64,000 bases of DNA from Candidatus Aramenus sp. CH1 (GTDB taxonomy: Archaea > Thermoproteota > Thermoprotei_A > Sulfolobales > Sulfolobaceae): NCBI GenBank assembly GCA_022678445.1, contig JALBWU010000009.1:1-64000 (forward strand). Direction: 5' to 3'. Positions 17,657-29,078 of this stretch are shown in pieces. The translations under genes were made by a program, and so were the position numbers. The notes beneath the pieces are model-generated. The model ran no database searches. It was given only the letters and a program-made list of their open reading frames with translations, and was not told the origin of the DNA. The stretch's first letter is position 1. Each line of letters begins with the position of its first letter.

Positions 17657-18049
17657 TTAACTTACGCTTTTTGTACTTTCATAAGCTTCTTCCACCCTTT
17701 CCTTCAGTATTTCTGCCACCCTAGGATCTACTCCTATTGGTCTAGCTATAATTACCTTTATCTTTCTCCCGTTGACTGATATAGTCCCGTCTTCGTCGAG
17801 CCCTAGTAGCTTCGGAATGTCCCTATAGAAGTGGGCACCCGCTGCGAAAAGCAGCGGAACAGCCGCTATTTCGTCAACGCCCTCTCGCCCTAACTTCTCG
17901 GCGCTCTCCCTTAACGTGGGCTTGTTAAACTCTATAAAGCCATACTCCACGTGGTCGAAGTACTTGGACAATAGACCGCTGTATTTCGTGGCGACTTCCT
18001 TCCACTCGTCCACCTTACTTCCATGGAGTACTAGTAGAACACCTCTCAT
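17657..18049 (-). CDS. cbiX: sirohydrochlorin cobaltochelatase, short form
   Basis: This 130-residue protein is the small archaeal CbiX, which works as a homodimer to insert cobalt (or iron or nickel) into sirohydrochlorin. Visible are the HGS motif near residue 9 and the second metal-site region [11 protein letters not shown]. Together with cbiA it indicates cobamide synthesis. Its ATG is 26 bp from the TATA box shared with rps6e, so the transcript is probably leaderless. Confidence 0.88.
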   Translation of the reverse strand: MRGVLLVLHGSKVDEWKEVATKYSGLLSKYFDHVEYGFIEFNKPTLRESAEKLGREGVDEIAAVPLLFAAGAHFYRDIPKLLGLDEDGTISVNGRKIKVIIARPIGVDPRVAEILKERVEEAYESTKSVS

Positions 18050-18071
18050 AAACCGTTTGATTGACTTCGAG

Positions 18072-18079
18072 TTTATATA
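18072..18079. promoter_or_regulatory. shared bidirectional TATA box for cbiX and rps6e
   Basis: TTTATATA within the near-palindrome GTTTATATAC lies 26 bp from the cbiX ATG on the minus strand and would start plus-strand transcription near 18101, about 17 bases before the S6e TTG. No other good TATA box lies in this short divergent region, so one box may serve both genes. Confidence 0.5.
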
Positions 18080-18117
18080 CTTGTGCTAACATTACCAAAT
18101 CTGAGGTAGATTTACAG

Positions 18118-18753
18118 TTGCCAGAATTCAAAGTTGTCATCTCAGACCCAGAAAGCAGGAACGTAAAGGAGGCAAAGGTCAAGGTCAAAGCAGTTGATAA
18201 CGTGCCTTCAGTGGAGGGAGAAAAGGAAGCCAAGGCACTCCCAATAGCCAAGGTAAGCCAGAAGCTAAAGGAGCAATTGAACGTTGACAACTTGATTACA
18301 TTGCAAGTCATTAGGCAAGAGGGAGACAAGAAAGTAAAAGTAAAAGTCCACTTCACAGTCCAAGTTGACGAGTCCGCAGGAGACGCAGTACTAATCTCTA
18401 AGTCATTGGCCGAGAAATTTGGAGCAGAGGAGTTCGAGGCCATAGCGTACAGAACTAAGGCGTTCCAGTTAAACGTAGACCAGGGGAAGCTCAACCTCAT
18501 GGGGCTAAAGATAGGCGACACCTTTAACTTGAACGTTAACGGCGTTAACTTAAAGCTCAAAATAACTGGAGGTTCAGACAACTCCGGGTTCCCAATGAGG
18601 CCTGACGTATCAGGAGCTGTGAAGAAGAAGGTTTTGCTGGCGGGGCCTCCAGGCTATTATCCCGTTGAAGACGGAGAAAGGAGAAGAAAGACCATACGTG
18701 GAAATACTCTAACAAACGATATAGTCCAAGTTAACTGCGTAATCGTAAGGTGA
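18118..18753 (+). CDS. rps6e: small-subunit ribosomal protein S6e
   Basis: The 211-residue protein carries the S6e signature [38 protein letters not shown] and an ending VQVNCVIVR. The frame is open back to 18061, but that part contains the TATA box. TTG at 18118 gives a start matching other Sulfolobales S6e proteins ([11 protein letters not shown]), and GAGGT lies 10 bases before it. This is one of the few genes here with a leader and a Shine-Dalgarno-like site. Confidence 0.92.
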   Translation: MPEFKVVISDPESRNVKEAKVKVKAVDNVPSVEGEKEAKALPIAKVSQKLKEQLNVDNLITLQVIRQEGDKKVKVKVHFTVQVDESAGDAVLISKSLAEKFGAEEFEAIAYRTKAFQLNVDQGKLNLMGLKIGDTFNLNVNGVNLKLKITGGSDNSGFPMRPDVSGAVKKKVLLAGPPGYYPVEDGERRRKTIRGNTLTNDIVQVNCVIVR

Positions 18754-18757
18754 TTTT

Positions 18758-20005
18758 TTGCCCTGGCCAAAGGTTCAACCAGATGTAAATATAGGCGTGG
18801 TTGGCCACGTTGATCACGGTAAGACTACCTTAGTCCAAGCTTTGACTGGCATTTGGACGTCAAAGCACTCAGAAGAGCTAAAAAGGGGTATGACGATAAA
18901 GCTAGGATACGCTGAGGCAAGCTTTGGGAGATGTAAGTCTTGCAAGGAACCAGACGCCTACGTTAACGAGGAGTCGTGCAGACAGTGCGGGAGTGATGAA
19001 GAGCCGGAGTTCATCAGGAGGGTGTCTTTCCTAGACGCCCCTGGCCACGAAGTACTAATGGCAACCATGTTATCTGGCACGGCAATACTGGACGGCGCGA
19101 TCCTAGTAGTAGCGGCAAATGAGCCTTTTCCCCAGCCCCAAACTAGGGAACACTTTTACGCATTAGGGATAATAGGAGTTAAAAACCTCATTATTGTCCA
19201 GAACAAGATAGACGTTGTAACAAAAGAGCAGGCAATTGAGCAGTACAGACAAATAAGGGAGTTCGTTAAGGGAACGTGGGCCGAAAACGCACCAGTAGTC
19301 CCTGTGAGCGCCCTCCATAAGGTAAATATCGACGCGTTGATCCAGACCATACTCAACCACATAAAGCCTCCGCAAAGGGACCCAAGCAAGACCCCAGTCC
19401 TGCTGGCAATACGGAGCTTTGATGTAAACAAGCCAGGTACTCCCTTTAACGAGCTAAAGGGAGGCGTGATAGGCGGAAGCGTAGTGCAGGGGCTGTTCAG
19501 AGTTGGAGACGAGATAAAAATTCTTCCAGGCGTCAGGATAGAGAACAGAGGTAAGGTCACCTATGAGCCCCTTTACACTACAGTTTCCTCTCTGAGGTTC
19601 GGAGACTTGGAAGTCAAAGAGGCGAGGCCAGGTGGACTAGTAGCCATGGGTACGTATCTCGACCCTTCAGTGACCAAGGCTGATTCTCTAGCTGGGAGCG
19701 TCATCACAACGGCAAAAAGCGACGTACCTGTGCTATGGCAAGTGAGGATAGCCTATAACCTACTTGAAAGGGTAGTGGGAAGCCAACAACTTGTCAAAGT
19801 CGAACCTATAAGGAATAAAGAGAGCTTGATGTTAACTGTGGGTTCCTCCACGACCCTAGGTACAGTGATCTCGGTTAGGTCGGACGAAATAGAAGTCGAA
19901 CTCAGGAGACCAGTAGCGATATGGAGCAACGACGTGAGGGTAGCAATAAGCAGGCAAATAGGGGGAAGATGGAGATTAGTGGGATGGGGACAAGTAAAGA
20001 TTTAG
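18758..20005 (+). CDS. eif2g: translation initiation factor aIF2 subunit gamma
   Basis: This 415-residue GTPase binds initiator tRNA within aIF2. It has G1 GHVDHGKT (residues 16-23), the switch region [11 protein letters not shown], a zinc knuckle (CKSC ... CRQC), G3 DAPGHE and G4 NKID, followed by EF-Tu-like domains 2 and 3. The start codon is TTG ([10 protein letters not shown]), which matches the family N-terminus. It follows S6e by 4 bases and overlaps the PIN-domain gene downstream. Confidence 0.95.
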   Translation: MPWPKVQPDVNIGVVGHVDHGKTTLVQALTGIWTSKHSEELKRGMTIKLGYAEASFGRCKSCKEPDAYVNEESCRQCGSDEEPEFIRRVSFLDAPGHEVLMATMLSGTAILDGAILVVAANEPFPQPQTREHFYALGIIGVKNLIIVQNKIDVVTKEQAIEQYRQIREFVKGTWAENAPVVPVSALHKVNIDALIQTILNHIKPPQRDPSKTPVLLAIRSFDVNKPGTPFNELKGGVIGGSVVQGLFRVGDEIKILPGVRIENRGKVTYEPLYTTVSSLRFGDLEVKEARPGGLVAMGTYLDPSVTKADSLAGSVITTAKSDVPVLWQVRIAYNLLERVVGSQQLVKVEPIRNKESLMLTVGSSTTLGTVISVRSDEIEVELRRPVAIWSNDVRVAISRQIGGRWRLVGWGQVKI

Positions 20006-20406
20006 GGGTACTAGTAGACACCAACATCCTGCTTTACATCTACGACAGACTAGACCCTTTTTGGAAGGTAATTTACTTCCTCGACTTTAAGCCAAGGTTC
20101 TTTGTGCACAAACTCGTCTTTCACGAGCTCTCAACGCTCGAGGCAAAGCACAAGAATTCAAGGGTTATGCAGTCCAGGGTAAGGTTGGCAAGACAATACC
20201 TTGAGGTGTACAAGAGCTATTGGGAGGAGATAAACTGTTGCTCGTGGATGGATACCGACAGCGCGATTTTAGAAACAGCCAAGAAATTTAACTTTTTAAT
20301 TTTCACCAACGATAAGGTACTAAAGAACAGAGCATTAAAGGATGGGATTGGAATAATTTTCTTGATGGATAAAGGTAAAATTATAAAGTCATTTTCTCTT
20401 ATCTAA
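19984..20406 (+). CDS. PIN-domain protein downstream of aIF2-gamma
   Basis: The protein of about 140 residues has a PIN nuclease pattern: [13 protein letters not shown] at the start, an acidic middle ([11 protein letters not shown]), a third Asp segment ([12 protein letters not shown]) and [12 protein letters not shown]. It is of the Fcf1/FEN-like PIN type rather than a clear VapC, with no antitoxin gene beside it. Position inside a ribosomal/initiation-factor block suggests a role in RNA processing; this is inference. ATG at 19984 overlaps the aIF2-gamma end by 22 bases. Confidence 0.75.
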   Translation: MGTSKDLGVLVDTNILLYIYDRLDPFWKVIYFLDFKPRFFVHKLVFHELSTLEAKHKNSRVMQSRVRLARQYLEVYKSYWEEINCCSWMDTDSAILETAKKFNFLIFTNDKVLKNRALKDGIGIIFLMDKGKIIKSFSLI

Positions 20407-20418
20407 CATAGGTTTACA

Positions 20419-20946
20419 ATGTTTAAACTTGTAAAGGCTAGAGGGGTAGTGAGAATACCACCAGAGGACTTTGGTCAGGAAATAGATCAAGTTGCCCTTG
20501 AAATCTTGAAGAGGGACTACCAGGAGAAGTTACTAAAGGACTTGGGATTTGTGTTGGCCATACTTAGCGCTAAGGCCAGCGAAGAAGGAATGATAGTGTT
20601 CGGAGATGGAGCGACCTACCACGAGGTAGAGTTCGAGTTATTGACCTACGTACCGCTGCTCCAGGAGGTAGTAGAGGGAGAGATAACCCAAGTAGATAAC
20701 TACGGCATTTACGTAAACCTCGGCCCAATGGACGGCCTAGTCCACGTGTCCCAGATAGGGGACGACAACTACAAGTTTGACCCAGTTAGGGGAGTGCTAG
20801 TAGGCGAAAAGACCAAGAAGGTATTCCAGAAGGGGGACGTAGTTAGGGCGAGGATAGTCACAGTTTCCTCTGCTTCAGCAGGTAAGTTGCCAAGGATAGG
20901 CTTAACAATGAGGCAACCAACGCTGGGCAAACTTGAGAAAAAGTGA
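20419..20946 (+). CDS. rpo7: RNA polymerase subunit Rpo7 (RpoE')
   Basis: This 175-residue protein has the Rpo7 two-part form: an N-terminal RNP-like tip domain and a C-terminal S1/OB domain ([29 protein letters not shown]). Rpo7 forms the polymerase stalk with Rpo4 and helps open promoter DNA. It is directly followed by spt4. Confidence 0.95.
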   Translation: MFKLVKARGVVRIPPEDFGQEIDQVALEILKRDYQEKLLKDLGFVLAILSAKASEEGMIVFGDGATYHEVEFELLTYVPLLQEVVEGEITQVDNYGIYVNLGPMDGLVHVSQIGDDNYKFDPVRGVLVGEKTKKVFQKGDVVRARIVTVSSASAGKLPRIGLTMRQPTLGKLEKK

Positions 20947-21147
20947 ATGGAAATGGCGAAGATATTTAAAGCTTGTAAAAACTGTAAGGCGCTAGTTCCA
21001 GAGGACCAAGAGGTATGCCCAGTATGTGGGGGATCTAGCTTTGCAGACGAATGGGAAGGCATGGTAATAGTAATAGACGAAAACTCAGAGGTTGCACACC
21101 TAATGGGTGTAAAGAAGCCTTGGAGATACACAATAAACTTGAAGTAG
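20947..21147 (+). CDS. spt4: transcription elongation factor Spt4 (RpoE'')
   Basis: This small 66-residue zinc protein has the Cys pairs KACKNCKAL and CPVCGGSS and the ending WEGMVIVIDENSEVAHLMGVKKPWRY typical of archaeal Spt4. It binds Spt5 and increases polymerase processivity. ATG lies right after the rpo7 stop; a second ATG two codons later is possible. Confidence 0.94.
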   Translation: MEMAKIFKACKNCKALVPEDQEVCPVCGGSSFADEWEGMVIVIDENSEVAHLMGVKKPWRYTINLK

Positions 21148-21644
21148 ACCTCTGTTTTGAGGTGCCGTGTGAGCTAAGAAAAGAGCTGTCAAGGCCATAC
21201 GGCATCCTTTTCACTAAGGTAATACCGCTTTTGAACTTCCTCGAAGGAAAGAGGAGAGTCATAACGATTGGGGACGTGGTAACTGAAACCTTGTTAGAAA
21301 ACAATTTTTCTCCCTTCATTGCAGTGGTTGACGGAAAGACCAAGAGGACAATATCTACTGGACAGAAAGTCAAGCCTTCTTTCCTCGTTAAGAACGAGCC
21401 TGGGCTACTCCGCCTAGAGTCAATTAAGTTGGTTGAGAGGTTACTCAACAGCGAAACTCCTTCCGTGCTATTTGTGGACGGCGAGGAGGATCTATTTGTC
21501 ATCCCATTTGTCATATACGGGAGATTAGATGACGTAATAGTCTATGGCCAGCCAAACGCAGGAGCAGTTGCGTTAGAGGTAACTGAGGCCATGAAGTGGA
21601 GGGTAGAGGACATCTTCAAGAGATTTACGGTAAAAAAGTGCTAA
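21120..21644 (+). CDS. GTP-dependent dephospho-CoA kinase (DUF359 family)
   Basis: The protein has the DUF359 pattern: IGDVVTETLL, FIAVVDGKTKR, VKNEPGLL, VDGEEDLFVIPFVI and VYGQPNAGAVALEV. This family was shown in Thermococcales to phosphorylate dephospho-CoA with GTP, the last step of CoA synthesis. The open frame extends further upstream inside spt4; TTG at 21120 gives about 174 residues, near family length. A GTG in PCELRKEL is another possible start. Confidence 0.85.
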   Translation: MEIHNKLEVDLCFEVPCELRKELSRPYGILFTKVIPLLNFLEGKRRVITIGDVVTETLLENNFSPFIAVVDGKTKRTISTGQKVKPSFLVKNEPGLLRLESIKLVERLLNSETPSVLFVDGEEDLFVIPFVIYGRLDDVIVYGQPNAGAVALEVTEAMKWRVEDIFKRFTVKKC

Positions 21645-21696
21645 TATCAGTCCTGCGCGAGTTCTTCACCATTTCAGCCCTTTCGAGCCTCCTCAT

Positions 21697-22944
21697 CTAA
21701 GCCCCGTACTTCGTGGCTCTATTAGAGTAGTTCAGTAATATATTCATTACATCCAGCCCACTTATCCTTACGCTTCCCTTTCTCGCCTCCCTCTCGTTGA
21801 AGTCGGAAACACCATCTGGTATTATATTTTCTGAGACATGCAGGAAGAAAGGCACAGGGTCTCCTGCATGTTCCTTCAATTCAACTGGAGTCGCGTGGTC
21901 TCCGGTAAAGGCTATTACGAGCTCGGAAGAGTAGTTGTCTAGGATCCTGCCTATTACGTAATCGATCTTCTCTATTGCCCTCACTTTTTCTTCCGCTTTT
22001 CCGTCATGGGAGGCAGCGTCTGTTGCCTTAATGTGGAGGAACACTAGGTCGTACTTATCGGATTTCAGGAAGTCTATGACTGCGTTGGCCTTGGCGTCGT
22101 AATTGGTATCAATCCCCCCAGTAGCTCCCTTGGGAGTAACAACTTCCATACCAATGGCCTTACAGATGCCCTTTATTAACGGGGTCGCGGACACAGAAGC
22201 TGCGTTGAGCCCCGTGTAGTCACGTAGTTTTGGGAGTTCCTTATACTTGGCCGCTCCCCTCAGTAGGACTATGTTTGCCGGGGGCTTGTTCCTCTGTACC
22301 CTTAGCTTGTTTGCCTCTGACGACGAGAGAACCTCGTAGATCCTTTGAGTAAGCTTGTTTAGCACGTCAGCAGTCCTAATTGCCTCTTGAGACTCCTCGA
22401 GAGGCTTACTTTCCTTTACCTTAAGCCCAACCTCGTGCGGATCTGTATCGCTGACCTTATCGCTTAAGCCTTCCCCAGAAATCACAACTGATACCCGGTG
22501 TTCTGTTCCCTTATAGAACCTCACCTTTACTCCGTCGATCTCACCGATCTTAGAATTTAACTCCTTAACTAAGTCCTCCGCCTCCTCGATATTTCTCCCC
22601 GCCCTTCTATCGACCACTCTGAGCTCTGAGTCGACTGTAGCAAAATTGCCCCTAAAGGAGACGTCGCCTTCACTTAATTCTACTCCGCTCCCTAGAGCCT
22701 CGAAACTGCCCCTTCCAGAGTAATACTTCCTCGGATCTAGGCCAAAAATTGCCAAGTGGGAAGTGTCGCTTCCTGGAACTACACCCGGAGAGATCGGGTT
22801 CATCAACCCTACCAGTGAAGATCTCAGTAGAGACCTTATGTTCGGCTTGTCTGCAGCCTCTAATGGCGTACGATTGCCCAGGGCCTTTACCTGCCTGTCT
22901 CCAAGCCCGTCCGCGATTATCAGTAAGATCTTGTGTTTTCTCAA
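21697..22944 (-). CDS. apgM: 2,3-bisphosphoglycerate-independent phosphoglycerate mutase, archaeal type
   Basis: The 415-residue protein belongs to the alkaline phosphatase superfamily: metal-binding IADGLGD near the start, the catalytic serine region [25 protein letters not shown] and [10 protein letters not shown]. It interconverts 3- and 2-phosphoglycerate in glycolysis and gluconeogenesis. It overlaps cdc48 by 4 bases. Confidence 0.94.
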   Translation of the reverse strand: MRKHKILLIIADGLGDRQVKALGNRTPLEAADKPNIRSLLRSSLVGLMNPISPGVVPGSDTSHLAIFGLDPRKYYSGRGSFEALGSGVELSEGDVSFRGNFATVDSELRVVDRRAGRNIEEAEDLVKELNSKIGEIDGVKVRFYKGTEHRVSVVISGEGLSDKVSDTDPHEVGLKVKESKPLEESQEAIRTADVLNKLTQRIYEVLSSSEANKLRVQRNKPPANIVLLRGAAKYKELPKLRDYTGLNAASVSATPLIKGICKAIGMEVVTPKGATGGIDTNYDAKANAVIDFLKSDKYDLVFLHIKATDAASHDGKAEEKVRAIEKIDYVIGRILDNYSSELVIAFTGDHATPVELKEHAGDPVPFFLHVSENIIPDGVSDFNEREARKGSVRISGLDVMNILLNYSNRATKYGA

Positions 22945-25256
22945 ACCACAACACTCCTCTTCAGTTCGTTGGCCATCCTCTCGTATCTCTGAATGTCGGC
23001 CTTAGTCAGGCTTGGCCCTACCACCTTTAGAGCGTCCTCGAAGTCCTTCATTGTGACCTTAGCGTTAACGTTGTTCATACACTCCTTCATTTGCTTGTCG
23101 TGACACACTGCGTCGTTCTTACACTCAGCCTTTGCCTTCGCATCACACTCGTAAGACACCCTCCTTAACATTATCATTGTGGCCTCCCTCACTACGGCCT
23201 CCAAGTCTGCTCCAGTGTAGCCTTCGGTTTTCTCTGCTAGTGCCTCGGCAATACAACGCTTGATTTCCTTGTCCTTACACATCTCGTCAGAACACTCTTT
23301 TGATGCTGCCTCTATACACTGGGATGTACCTTCCACTGGTACGCTTCTCATATGTATGAACAATATCTCCTTTCTGGCCTCCTTATCAGGTGGAGGAACG
23401 TATATGAGCCTGTCAAACCTCCCGGGCCTCAACAGCGCGGGGTCTAGGATGTCCGGCCTGTTGGTGGCTGCTATTACAACTACCTTACTTAATTGCGTTA
23501 TTCCGTCCATTTCCGCCAACATTTGGTTTACTATCCTCTCTGTTACCCCACTATCGTGGGAGAATCCTCTCATTGGAGCTATTGCGTCTATTTCGTCGAA
23601 GAACACCACAGTGGGAGCAGTTTGCCTAGCCCTCTTGAATATCTCCCTTATTGCCTTCTCGCTCTCCCCAACCCACTTGGAGAGCACCTCTGGTCCCTTC
23701 ACCGCTATGAAGTTGGCGCCGCTCTCAGTTGCCACAGCCTTAGCCAGCATAGTCTTACCGGTGCCAGGAGGGCCGAAGAGGAGTATGCCCTTGGGAGGCC
23801 TTATCCCTGTCCTCTCAAACATCCCGGGGTACTTCATTGGCCACTCAACCGCTTCCCTGAGTTGTTGCTTAACTTGGTCTAGCCCGCCAATATCGCTCCA
23901 ATGAACTGATGGAACTTCCACGTAGACTTCCCTTAATAGCGTTGGCTGCACCACTTTCATGGCCTCTAGGAAATCGTTCATGGATACCTTAAGTTCCTTT
24001 AAGGTCTCTGGAGGTATCTGCCCCGCGTCTAAGTTTATCTTCCCTGCGTTTGTCCTTAAGAACTTCCTCAAGGCGCTCATTGCCGCCTCCTTAGTTAACG
24101 CCGCCAAGTCTGCACCGGTATAACCGTTCGTCATCTCGGCTATGGCATCCAAGTTGACGTCTTCTGCCAGTGGCATGTTCCTCGTGTGGACTTGTAGGAT
24201 CTCCTTTCTTGCCTTAGTGTCTGGAGGCCTGATCTCGATTTCCCTGTCAAACCTCCCTGGCCTCCTTAGAGCCGGATCAAGGGCTTCCGGCCTGTTAGTG
24301 GCACCTATGACAACTACCTTACCTCTTCCCTTCATACCGTCCATCAAGGTCAAGAGCTGGGCCACTACCCTCTTCTCTACCTCCCCAGTTACCTCTTCTC
24401 TCTTCGGAGCTATGGCGTCTATCTCATCAATGAATATTATAGCAGGTGCGTTGTTCTCGGCTTCCTGGAATATCTCCCTCAACCTCTGCTCGCTCTCACC
24501 GTAGAACTTGCTCATGATCTCCGGGCCGTTTATTGTGTAAAACGACGCCCCGATCTCGCTAGCTAGGGCCTTTGCTAGGAGAGTCTTGCCTACCCCTGGT
24601 GGGCCGTAAAGCAACACTCCCTTGGGCGGTTCTATACCGAGTCTCTGAAAGAGTTCTGGGTGTTTCATTGGCAACTCTACTATCTCCCTAATCTTTTCTT
24701 TGACGTCTTCAAGGTCTCCTATGTCTTCCCAGCTGACCTTAGGATACGTTCTAACTTCCTTTACCGGTTCCTCCTTGATTTCAATTTGGGTATTAGACGT
24801 TACGTAAACGTAATTACCAGGGGAGGTGGAAACGACCACCAGTTCCAACTGCCCAGTGTAGACTGGGACGCTGATTACGTCTCCCTTACTCAAGGGCTTA
24901 TACATTAGGTAGTCCTTCACGTAGTCTACGAAGCTCTGATTGAACCTAATTGGCTCTGTTGGAGCTAGGACCACCTTCTTTCCCTCGTCAACCTTCACCT
25001 TCTTCACTGAGACCTCGTCGCCTATAGATACTCCTATTGCACTCCTAACGTAACCATCGATCCTTATTTCCCCGTCGTTTAGGTCAAAGCCAGGCATTGC
25101 TTGAAGAAGAGTTGAGCTTGAGGTTCCCTTAACCTCTATATAGTCACCGGTCTCTATACCTAGAGCCTTCATAGCGCTCTCAGACAGTCTCGCAATTTTC
25201 CTTCCCACGTCCTTCTGTCTGGCTTCAATAACTCTGAGCTTAATTTCGGTTGACAT
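22941..25256 (-). CDS. cdc48: Cdc48/VAT-type AAA+ ATPase with two Cys-rich inserts
   Basis: This 771-residue unfoldase has an N-terminal double-psi barrel region, then two AAA modules: D1 Walker A GPPGVGKT (218-225) and DEID (277-280), D2 Walker A GPPGTGKT (495-502) and DEID (554-557). It extracts and unfolds proteins, often feeding the proteasome. All eight cysteines lie in the D2 small domain: Cys647, 655, 660, 668 and Cys704, 712, 718, 726, each set in the form C-x7-C-x4/5-C-x7-C. This is not a standard feature of Cdc48. It is divergent from reverse gyrase. Confidence 0.94.
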   Translation of the reverse strand: MSTEIKLRVIEARQKDVGRKIARLSESAMKALGIETGDYIEVKGTSSSTLLQAMPGFDLNDGEIRIDGYVRSAIGVSIGDEVSVKKVKVDEGKKVVLAPTEPIRFNQSFVDYVKDYLMYKPLSKGDVISVPVYTGQLELVVVSTSPGNYVYVTSNTQIEIKEEPVKEVRTYPKVSWEDIGDLEDVKEKIREIVELPMKHPELFQRLGIEPPKGVLLYGPPGVGKTLLAKALASEIGASFYTINGPEIMSKFYGESEQRLREIFQEAENNAPAIIFIDEIDAIAPKREEVTGEVEKRVVAQLLTLMDGMKGRGKVVVIGATNRPEALDPALRRPGRFDREIEIRPPDTKARKEILQVHTRNMPLAEDVNLDAIAEMTNGYTGADLAALTKEAAMSALRKFLRTNAGKINLDAGQIPPETLKELKVSMNDFLEAMKVVQPTLLREVYVEVPSVHWSDIGGLDQVKQQLREAVEWPMKYPGMFERTGIRPPKGILLFGPPGTGKTMLAKAVATESGANFIAVKGPEVLSKWVGESEKAIREIFKRARQTAPTVVFFDEIDAIAPMRGFSHDSGVTERIVNQMLAEMDGITQLSKVVVIAATNRPDILDPALLRPGRFDRLIYVPPPDKEARKEILFIHMRSVPVEGTSQCIEAASKECSDEMCKDKEIKRCIAEALAEKTEGYTGADLEAVVREATMIMLRRVSYECDAKAKAECKNDAVCHDKQMKECMNNVNAKVTMKDFEDALKVVGPSLTKADIQRYERMANELKRSVVV

Positions 25257-25363
25257 TGTGAGATAGTATAGGTTATATAAGGAAATAAGTTTTTGTTGGG
25301 CTTAAAGATTCTAGTTGAGCTGACCTAAAGCTATTCTATTTAGAGGGAGACAACGCCCTCAAG

Positions 25364-28300
25364 ATGGAATTTTTAAATAATCCCTCTCTCAGAGTTCTAC
25401 TAATGGGTTCCGATTACGGCATCCCGGACATTATCTACATGGGGTCCTGCCCAAACTGCGGGAGAGACGTTTCCTCGAGGAGGCTTTACAGGGGTTCCCT
25501 TTGCGAGAACTGCGTGAGGGACGAGAGGGAATTTGGCTCACTCTTTGACTTAGTTGACTACTTAAAGAATTACGGAACGCTGAAGCAGTTAAGCGAATAC
25601 AAGAATATCCTAGAGGAATACAGCAAGGTCTCAGACCTTTTCGCTAGGATTCTGGGATCTCCTCCTCTGGGACCTCAGAGGTCTTGGATAATCAGAGCGT
25701 TGAAGGGAGAAAGCTTTGCCATCATAGCCCCTCCTGGGCTAGGAAAGACTACCTTTGGAATCCTCATGTCCCTCTATTTCTTCACGAAGGGGATCAAGTC
25801 TCTGATGATCTTTCCCACGAAGACATTAGTGAAGCAAGTAGTAGAGAAGATCCAACAGATGAGCAAAGACTTCGAGAAGGTACCTAAGGTCTCCTATTAC
25901 ATTTCGGGAATGACAAGTTCCCAGAGGGAAGAACTCAACAAGGTACTGGAATCCTCAGACTTCGACATATTCATGTCAACCTCGAGGTACATAATAAATA
26001 ACATCGATCACCTAAACACTTCCCAGTTCGGTTACGTATTTGTAGACGATGTTGACTCAGTCCTGAAGTCGAGCAAGAGCTCCGTTTCAGTTCTGAAGCT
26101 GATGGGGTTCACTGAGGATGACGTGAAAACTGTAAAGGAACTCCTTTGGAGGGCTAGGAGAGACGAATCGGCCTTTGGTGAAATAGAAAAACTGAGGGAG
26201 AAGAAGGTTGGGAACAAGGTGGCCATATTCTCCTCAGCAACCATAACAAAGAGCAACCCGGTTTTCTCCTCGCTCATGGGGTTCAGACCAGGCAGTGCGG
26301 TCATTTACCTACGTAACGTAATAGACTCCTACGTAAAGGGCGGAGACGTAGTTGACACAATTAGAAGGATCCTAAGAAAGCTTGGGCCCGGTGGCCTCGT
26401 CTTTGTGCCCGTAGATAAGGGAACTGCTTACGCAAAGCAACTGGCAGAGGAGCTAAATGGGGACTTGAGGGTGGACTTCATTTCGTCCTCTTCCACCTCC
26501 AAGCTAGACAAGTTCGTAAACGGAGAGATAGATGCTCTAATAGGCGTTGCAACGCACTACGGCATCCTCGTTAGAGGCATAGATATCCCGTGGAGGGTAA
26601 AGTACGCTGTCTTCACTGGAATACCCAAATTCCGGTTCAGGATAGGGGAGAACATACACCCCTTGGCAATGCTGAGGATGCTGAGCTTGATATCGCTGGT
26701 TACGAAGGACCAAGGAATAGCTAGCGTGCTTAGGCAGGTAAGAGCGAGGCTGAGGAACACGTCTCCTGCCGCCCTCAACGTGCTTGCGCAGAAGGTTAAG
26801 GAGGGACAAATTGACGACCAAGTTTTAGCTAAGGCATACAAGATCGTGAACGAAAATCTGAAAAAGAGAGACCTCCTGGAGAAGATAGCGGAAATAGGCG
26901 AGATATACGTCACGAGTGACGGTTTTATTTCGTCCCCTGACTACTTGACCTACATACAGGCTAGCGGAAGGACATCTAGGATATTTGGAGGAGAGCTTAC
27001 GACCGGTCTCTCCGTCCTCCTAGTTGACGACGAAAAGCTATTTGAATTGCTGACCAGAAAGCTCTCGTTAGTCCTCGACGAGGTGAAGTGGGAGCCACTT
27101 GACGTCGTCAACTGGAAATTAGGAGAAGCAGACCTGGCGAAAATAGTGGAAAAGTTAAACAGTGAGAGGGAGAGGATCAAGAAAATAAGGGAAAGCGGAG
27201 CCCTATCCGCGAACATGGTAGAGAAGATAAAGACCACTCTCTTTATAGTCGAGTCGCCAAACAAGGCTAAGACCATCTCCAATTTCTTCTCAAGGCCTAG
27301 CGTAAGGGAGTTTAAGGGGTTGAGGGTTTACGAGACAGTGATAGGGAATAGAGTGCTGATGGTGACCGCAAGCGGTGGGCACGTATATGACTTAACTACA
27401 AAGGACATAGGGATCCACGGAGTCGAGGTGAGAGGAGATGGAGAGCCGTCTTTCGTAGCCTATTACAATACGATAAAGCGCTGTTCAAATGGCCACCAAT
27501 TTACTGAGTACAAGGACGGCCGTTCCTGCCCCATATGCGGTAGCGAGAACGTCAGAGACAAGAAGGACGTAGTTAACGCGCTGAGGAACCTAGCGCTTGA
27601 AGCCGACGAGATATTCATAGGGACAGATCCAGATATAGAGGGGGAAAAGATAGCGTGGGACATATACCTTAACCTCAGACCGTATAACCCCAACATCCTG
27701 AGGGCGGAGTTCCACGAAGTGACGAGAAGGGCCATTACAGAGGCTTTGAACAACCCTAGGAAGTTCTCGCTCCCCCTTCTGCAGTCCCAGCTAGTGAGGA
27801 GAGTTGAGGACAGGTGGATAGGATTTAAGCTTTCCAAAAAGCTCCAGACAGAGTTTTGGAAGGAGGAGTGCAATAAACTAGGGAAGCCGTGTACGGAGAA
27901 CAGGAACTTGAGCGCTGGGAGGGTTCAAACGCCAGTCCTCGGTTGGGTAATAGACAAGTATAACCAGTACAACAATACAAGGAGGAAGGTTTACGTAATA
28001 CGGGCCTTCGACTCTATCTCGGTGTTGGTCACCCGCCAGTCCAAGATGAACAAGAACAGTAAGCTAATACTGACAATTGACCGCATAGAGGACGTCAAGG
28101 AAGAGTTCGGCCCCCTACCTCCTTACACCACAGACGCTTTACTCTCTGACTCCTCCAACTTTTACGGTATATCAGCGCAAGAGACCATGAGGATCGCGCA
28201 GGAACTCTTCGAGATGGGTCTTATAACTTACCACAGGACAGACAGCACCAGGATTTCGTCTGTTGGTATAAGCATTGCGGAGAGCTACTTAAAGCAAACT

Positions 28301-29071
28301 CTAGGAGAGAAATATAAGGAAGTCTTTAAGCCAAGGAGCTGGGGAGAGGGAGGAGCGCACGAGGCGATAAGGGTTACAAAGCCCCTGGACTCGGACCAGT
28401 TGAGGGCGATGATAGAGGAAGGAGAACTGGAGCTCCCAAGAAGGTTAACCGCAAACCACTACAAGATATACGACTTGATATTCAGGAGGTTTATAACGAG
28501 CCAGTTAGTTTCCTTAATAGTTGAAAAGGAAAGAGTGTACGTTAGCGTTAAGACCCATGACGGGACTGCGATGAACGTCGAGAACAACCCGGTAGAGAAC
28601 ATCTACAAGGTTTACTTGCCTTCCCAAGTGAAGTTTGAGAAGCTGTACTTGCCCATCAAGGGCACCAGTGAGCCCATAAGGCCGAAAATAAACTGCACAC
28701 CGGGGAAGGATTGCGAGTTCGAAGTTGACATAAAGTATTCCTTCATGAAGAGCGACGTCCAGTTGTACACACAGGGAAGCCTTATTACCGAGATGAAGAA
28801 CAGAAAAATAGGAAGACCTAGTACGTACGCCACAATAGTGTCAACCCTATTAAAAAGGAGGTACATATTTGAGAGCAGAAACACTAAGAGGCTTATTCCG
28901 TCAACCTTGGGCATAGACGTTCACGACTTTCTAGTTAAGAGGTTCCAGAAGTTCGTGTCAGAAGAGCGCACTAGGGACTTGCTTGAACGCATGGACTTAA
29001 TTGAGGAGGGAAAGGAGGACTACAGACAAATATTAAAGCAATTATATGAGGAGATACAAGATATTGGGTGA
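25364..29071 (+). CDS. rgy: reverse gyrase
   Basis: This 1235-residue enzyme introduces positive supercoils and is specific to hyperthermophiles. It has a first zinc finger (Cys29, 32, 47, 50), an SF2 helicase half with Walker A APPGLGKT (122-129) and VDDVD, and a topoisomerase IA half from about residue 625 ([12 protein letters not shown]) with a second Cys cluster (CSNGHQF ... CPICG) and catalytic Tyr956 in [12 protein letters not shown]. Sulfolobales have two such genes; location next to cdc48 is what I remember for TopR1, so that identity is tentative. TATTTA near 25336-25342 predicts a leaderless start at 25364. Confidence 0.96.
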   Translation: MEFLNNPSLRVLLMGSDYGIPDIIYMGSCPNCGRDVSSRRLYRGSLCENCVRDEREFGSLFDLVDYLKNYGTLKQLSEYKNILEEYSKVSDLFARILGSPPLGPQRSWIIRALKGESFAIIAPPGLGKTTFGILMSLYFFTKGIKSLMIFPTKTLVKQVVEKIQQMSKDFEKVPKVSYYISGMTSSQREELNKVLESSDFDIFMSTSRYIINNIDHLNTSQFGYVFVDDVDSVLKSSKSSVSVLKLMGFTEDDVKTVKELLWRARRDESAFGEIEKLREKKVGNKVAIFSSATITKSNPVFSSLMGFRPGSAVIYLRNVIDSYVKGGDVVDTIRRILRKLGPGGLVFVPVDKGTAYAKQLAEELNGDLRVDFISSSSTSKLDKFVNGEIDALIGVATHYGILVRGIDIPWRVKYAVFTGIPKFRFRIGENIHPLAMLRMLSLISLVTKDQGIASVLRQVRARLRNTSPAALNVLAQKVKEGQIDDQVLAKAYKIVNENLKKRDLLEKIAEIGEIYVTSDGFISSPDYLTYIQASGRTSRIFGGELTTGLSVLLVDDEKLFELLTRKLSLVLDEVKWEPLDVVNWKLGEADLAKIVEKLNSERERIKKIRESGALSANMVEKIKTTLFIVESPNKAKTISNFFSRPSVREFKGLRVYETVIGNRVLMVTASGGHVYDLTTKDIGIHGVEVRGDGEPSFVAYYNTIKRCSNGHQFTEYKDGRSCPICGSENVRDKKDVVNALRNLALEADEIFIGTDPDIEGEKIAWDIYLNLRPYNPNILRAEFHEVTRRAITEALNNPRKFSLPLLQSQLVRRVEDRWIGFKLSKKLQTEFWKEECNKLGKPCTENRNLSAGRVQTPVLGWVIDKYNQYNNTRRKVYVIRAFDSISVLVTRQSKMNKNSKLILTIDRIEDVKEEFGPLPPYTTDALLSDSSNFYGISAQETMRIAQELFEMGLITYHRTDSTRISSVGISIAESYLKQTLGEKYKEVFKPRSWGEGGAHEAIRVTKPLDSDQLRAMIEEGELELPRRLTANHYKIYDLIFRRFITSQLVSLIVEKERVYVSVKTHDGTAMNVENNPVENIYKVYLPSQVKFEKLYLPIKGTSEPIRPKINCTPGKDCEFEVDIKYSFMKSDVQLYTQGSLITEMKNRKIGRPSTYATIVSTLLKRRYIFESRNTKRLIPSTLGIDVHDFLVKRFQKFVSEERTRDLLERMDLIEEGKEDYRQILKQLYEEIQDIG

Positions 29072-29078
29072 AAATGTC

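Noticed and set aside
18061-18117. Upstream extension of S6e to a TTG at 18061
   Set aside because: This stretch contains the TATA box, and the family N-terminus begins at 18118 after a GAGGT site.
22670-23030. Several long open frames opposite apgM and cdc48
   Set aside because: They are antisense to strongly conserved coding sequence and have no family likeness; they are shadows of the real genes.
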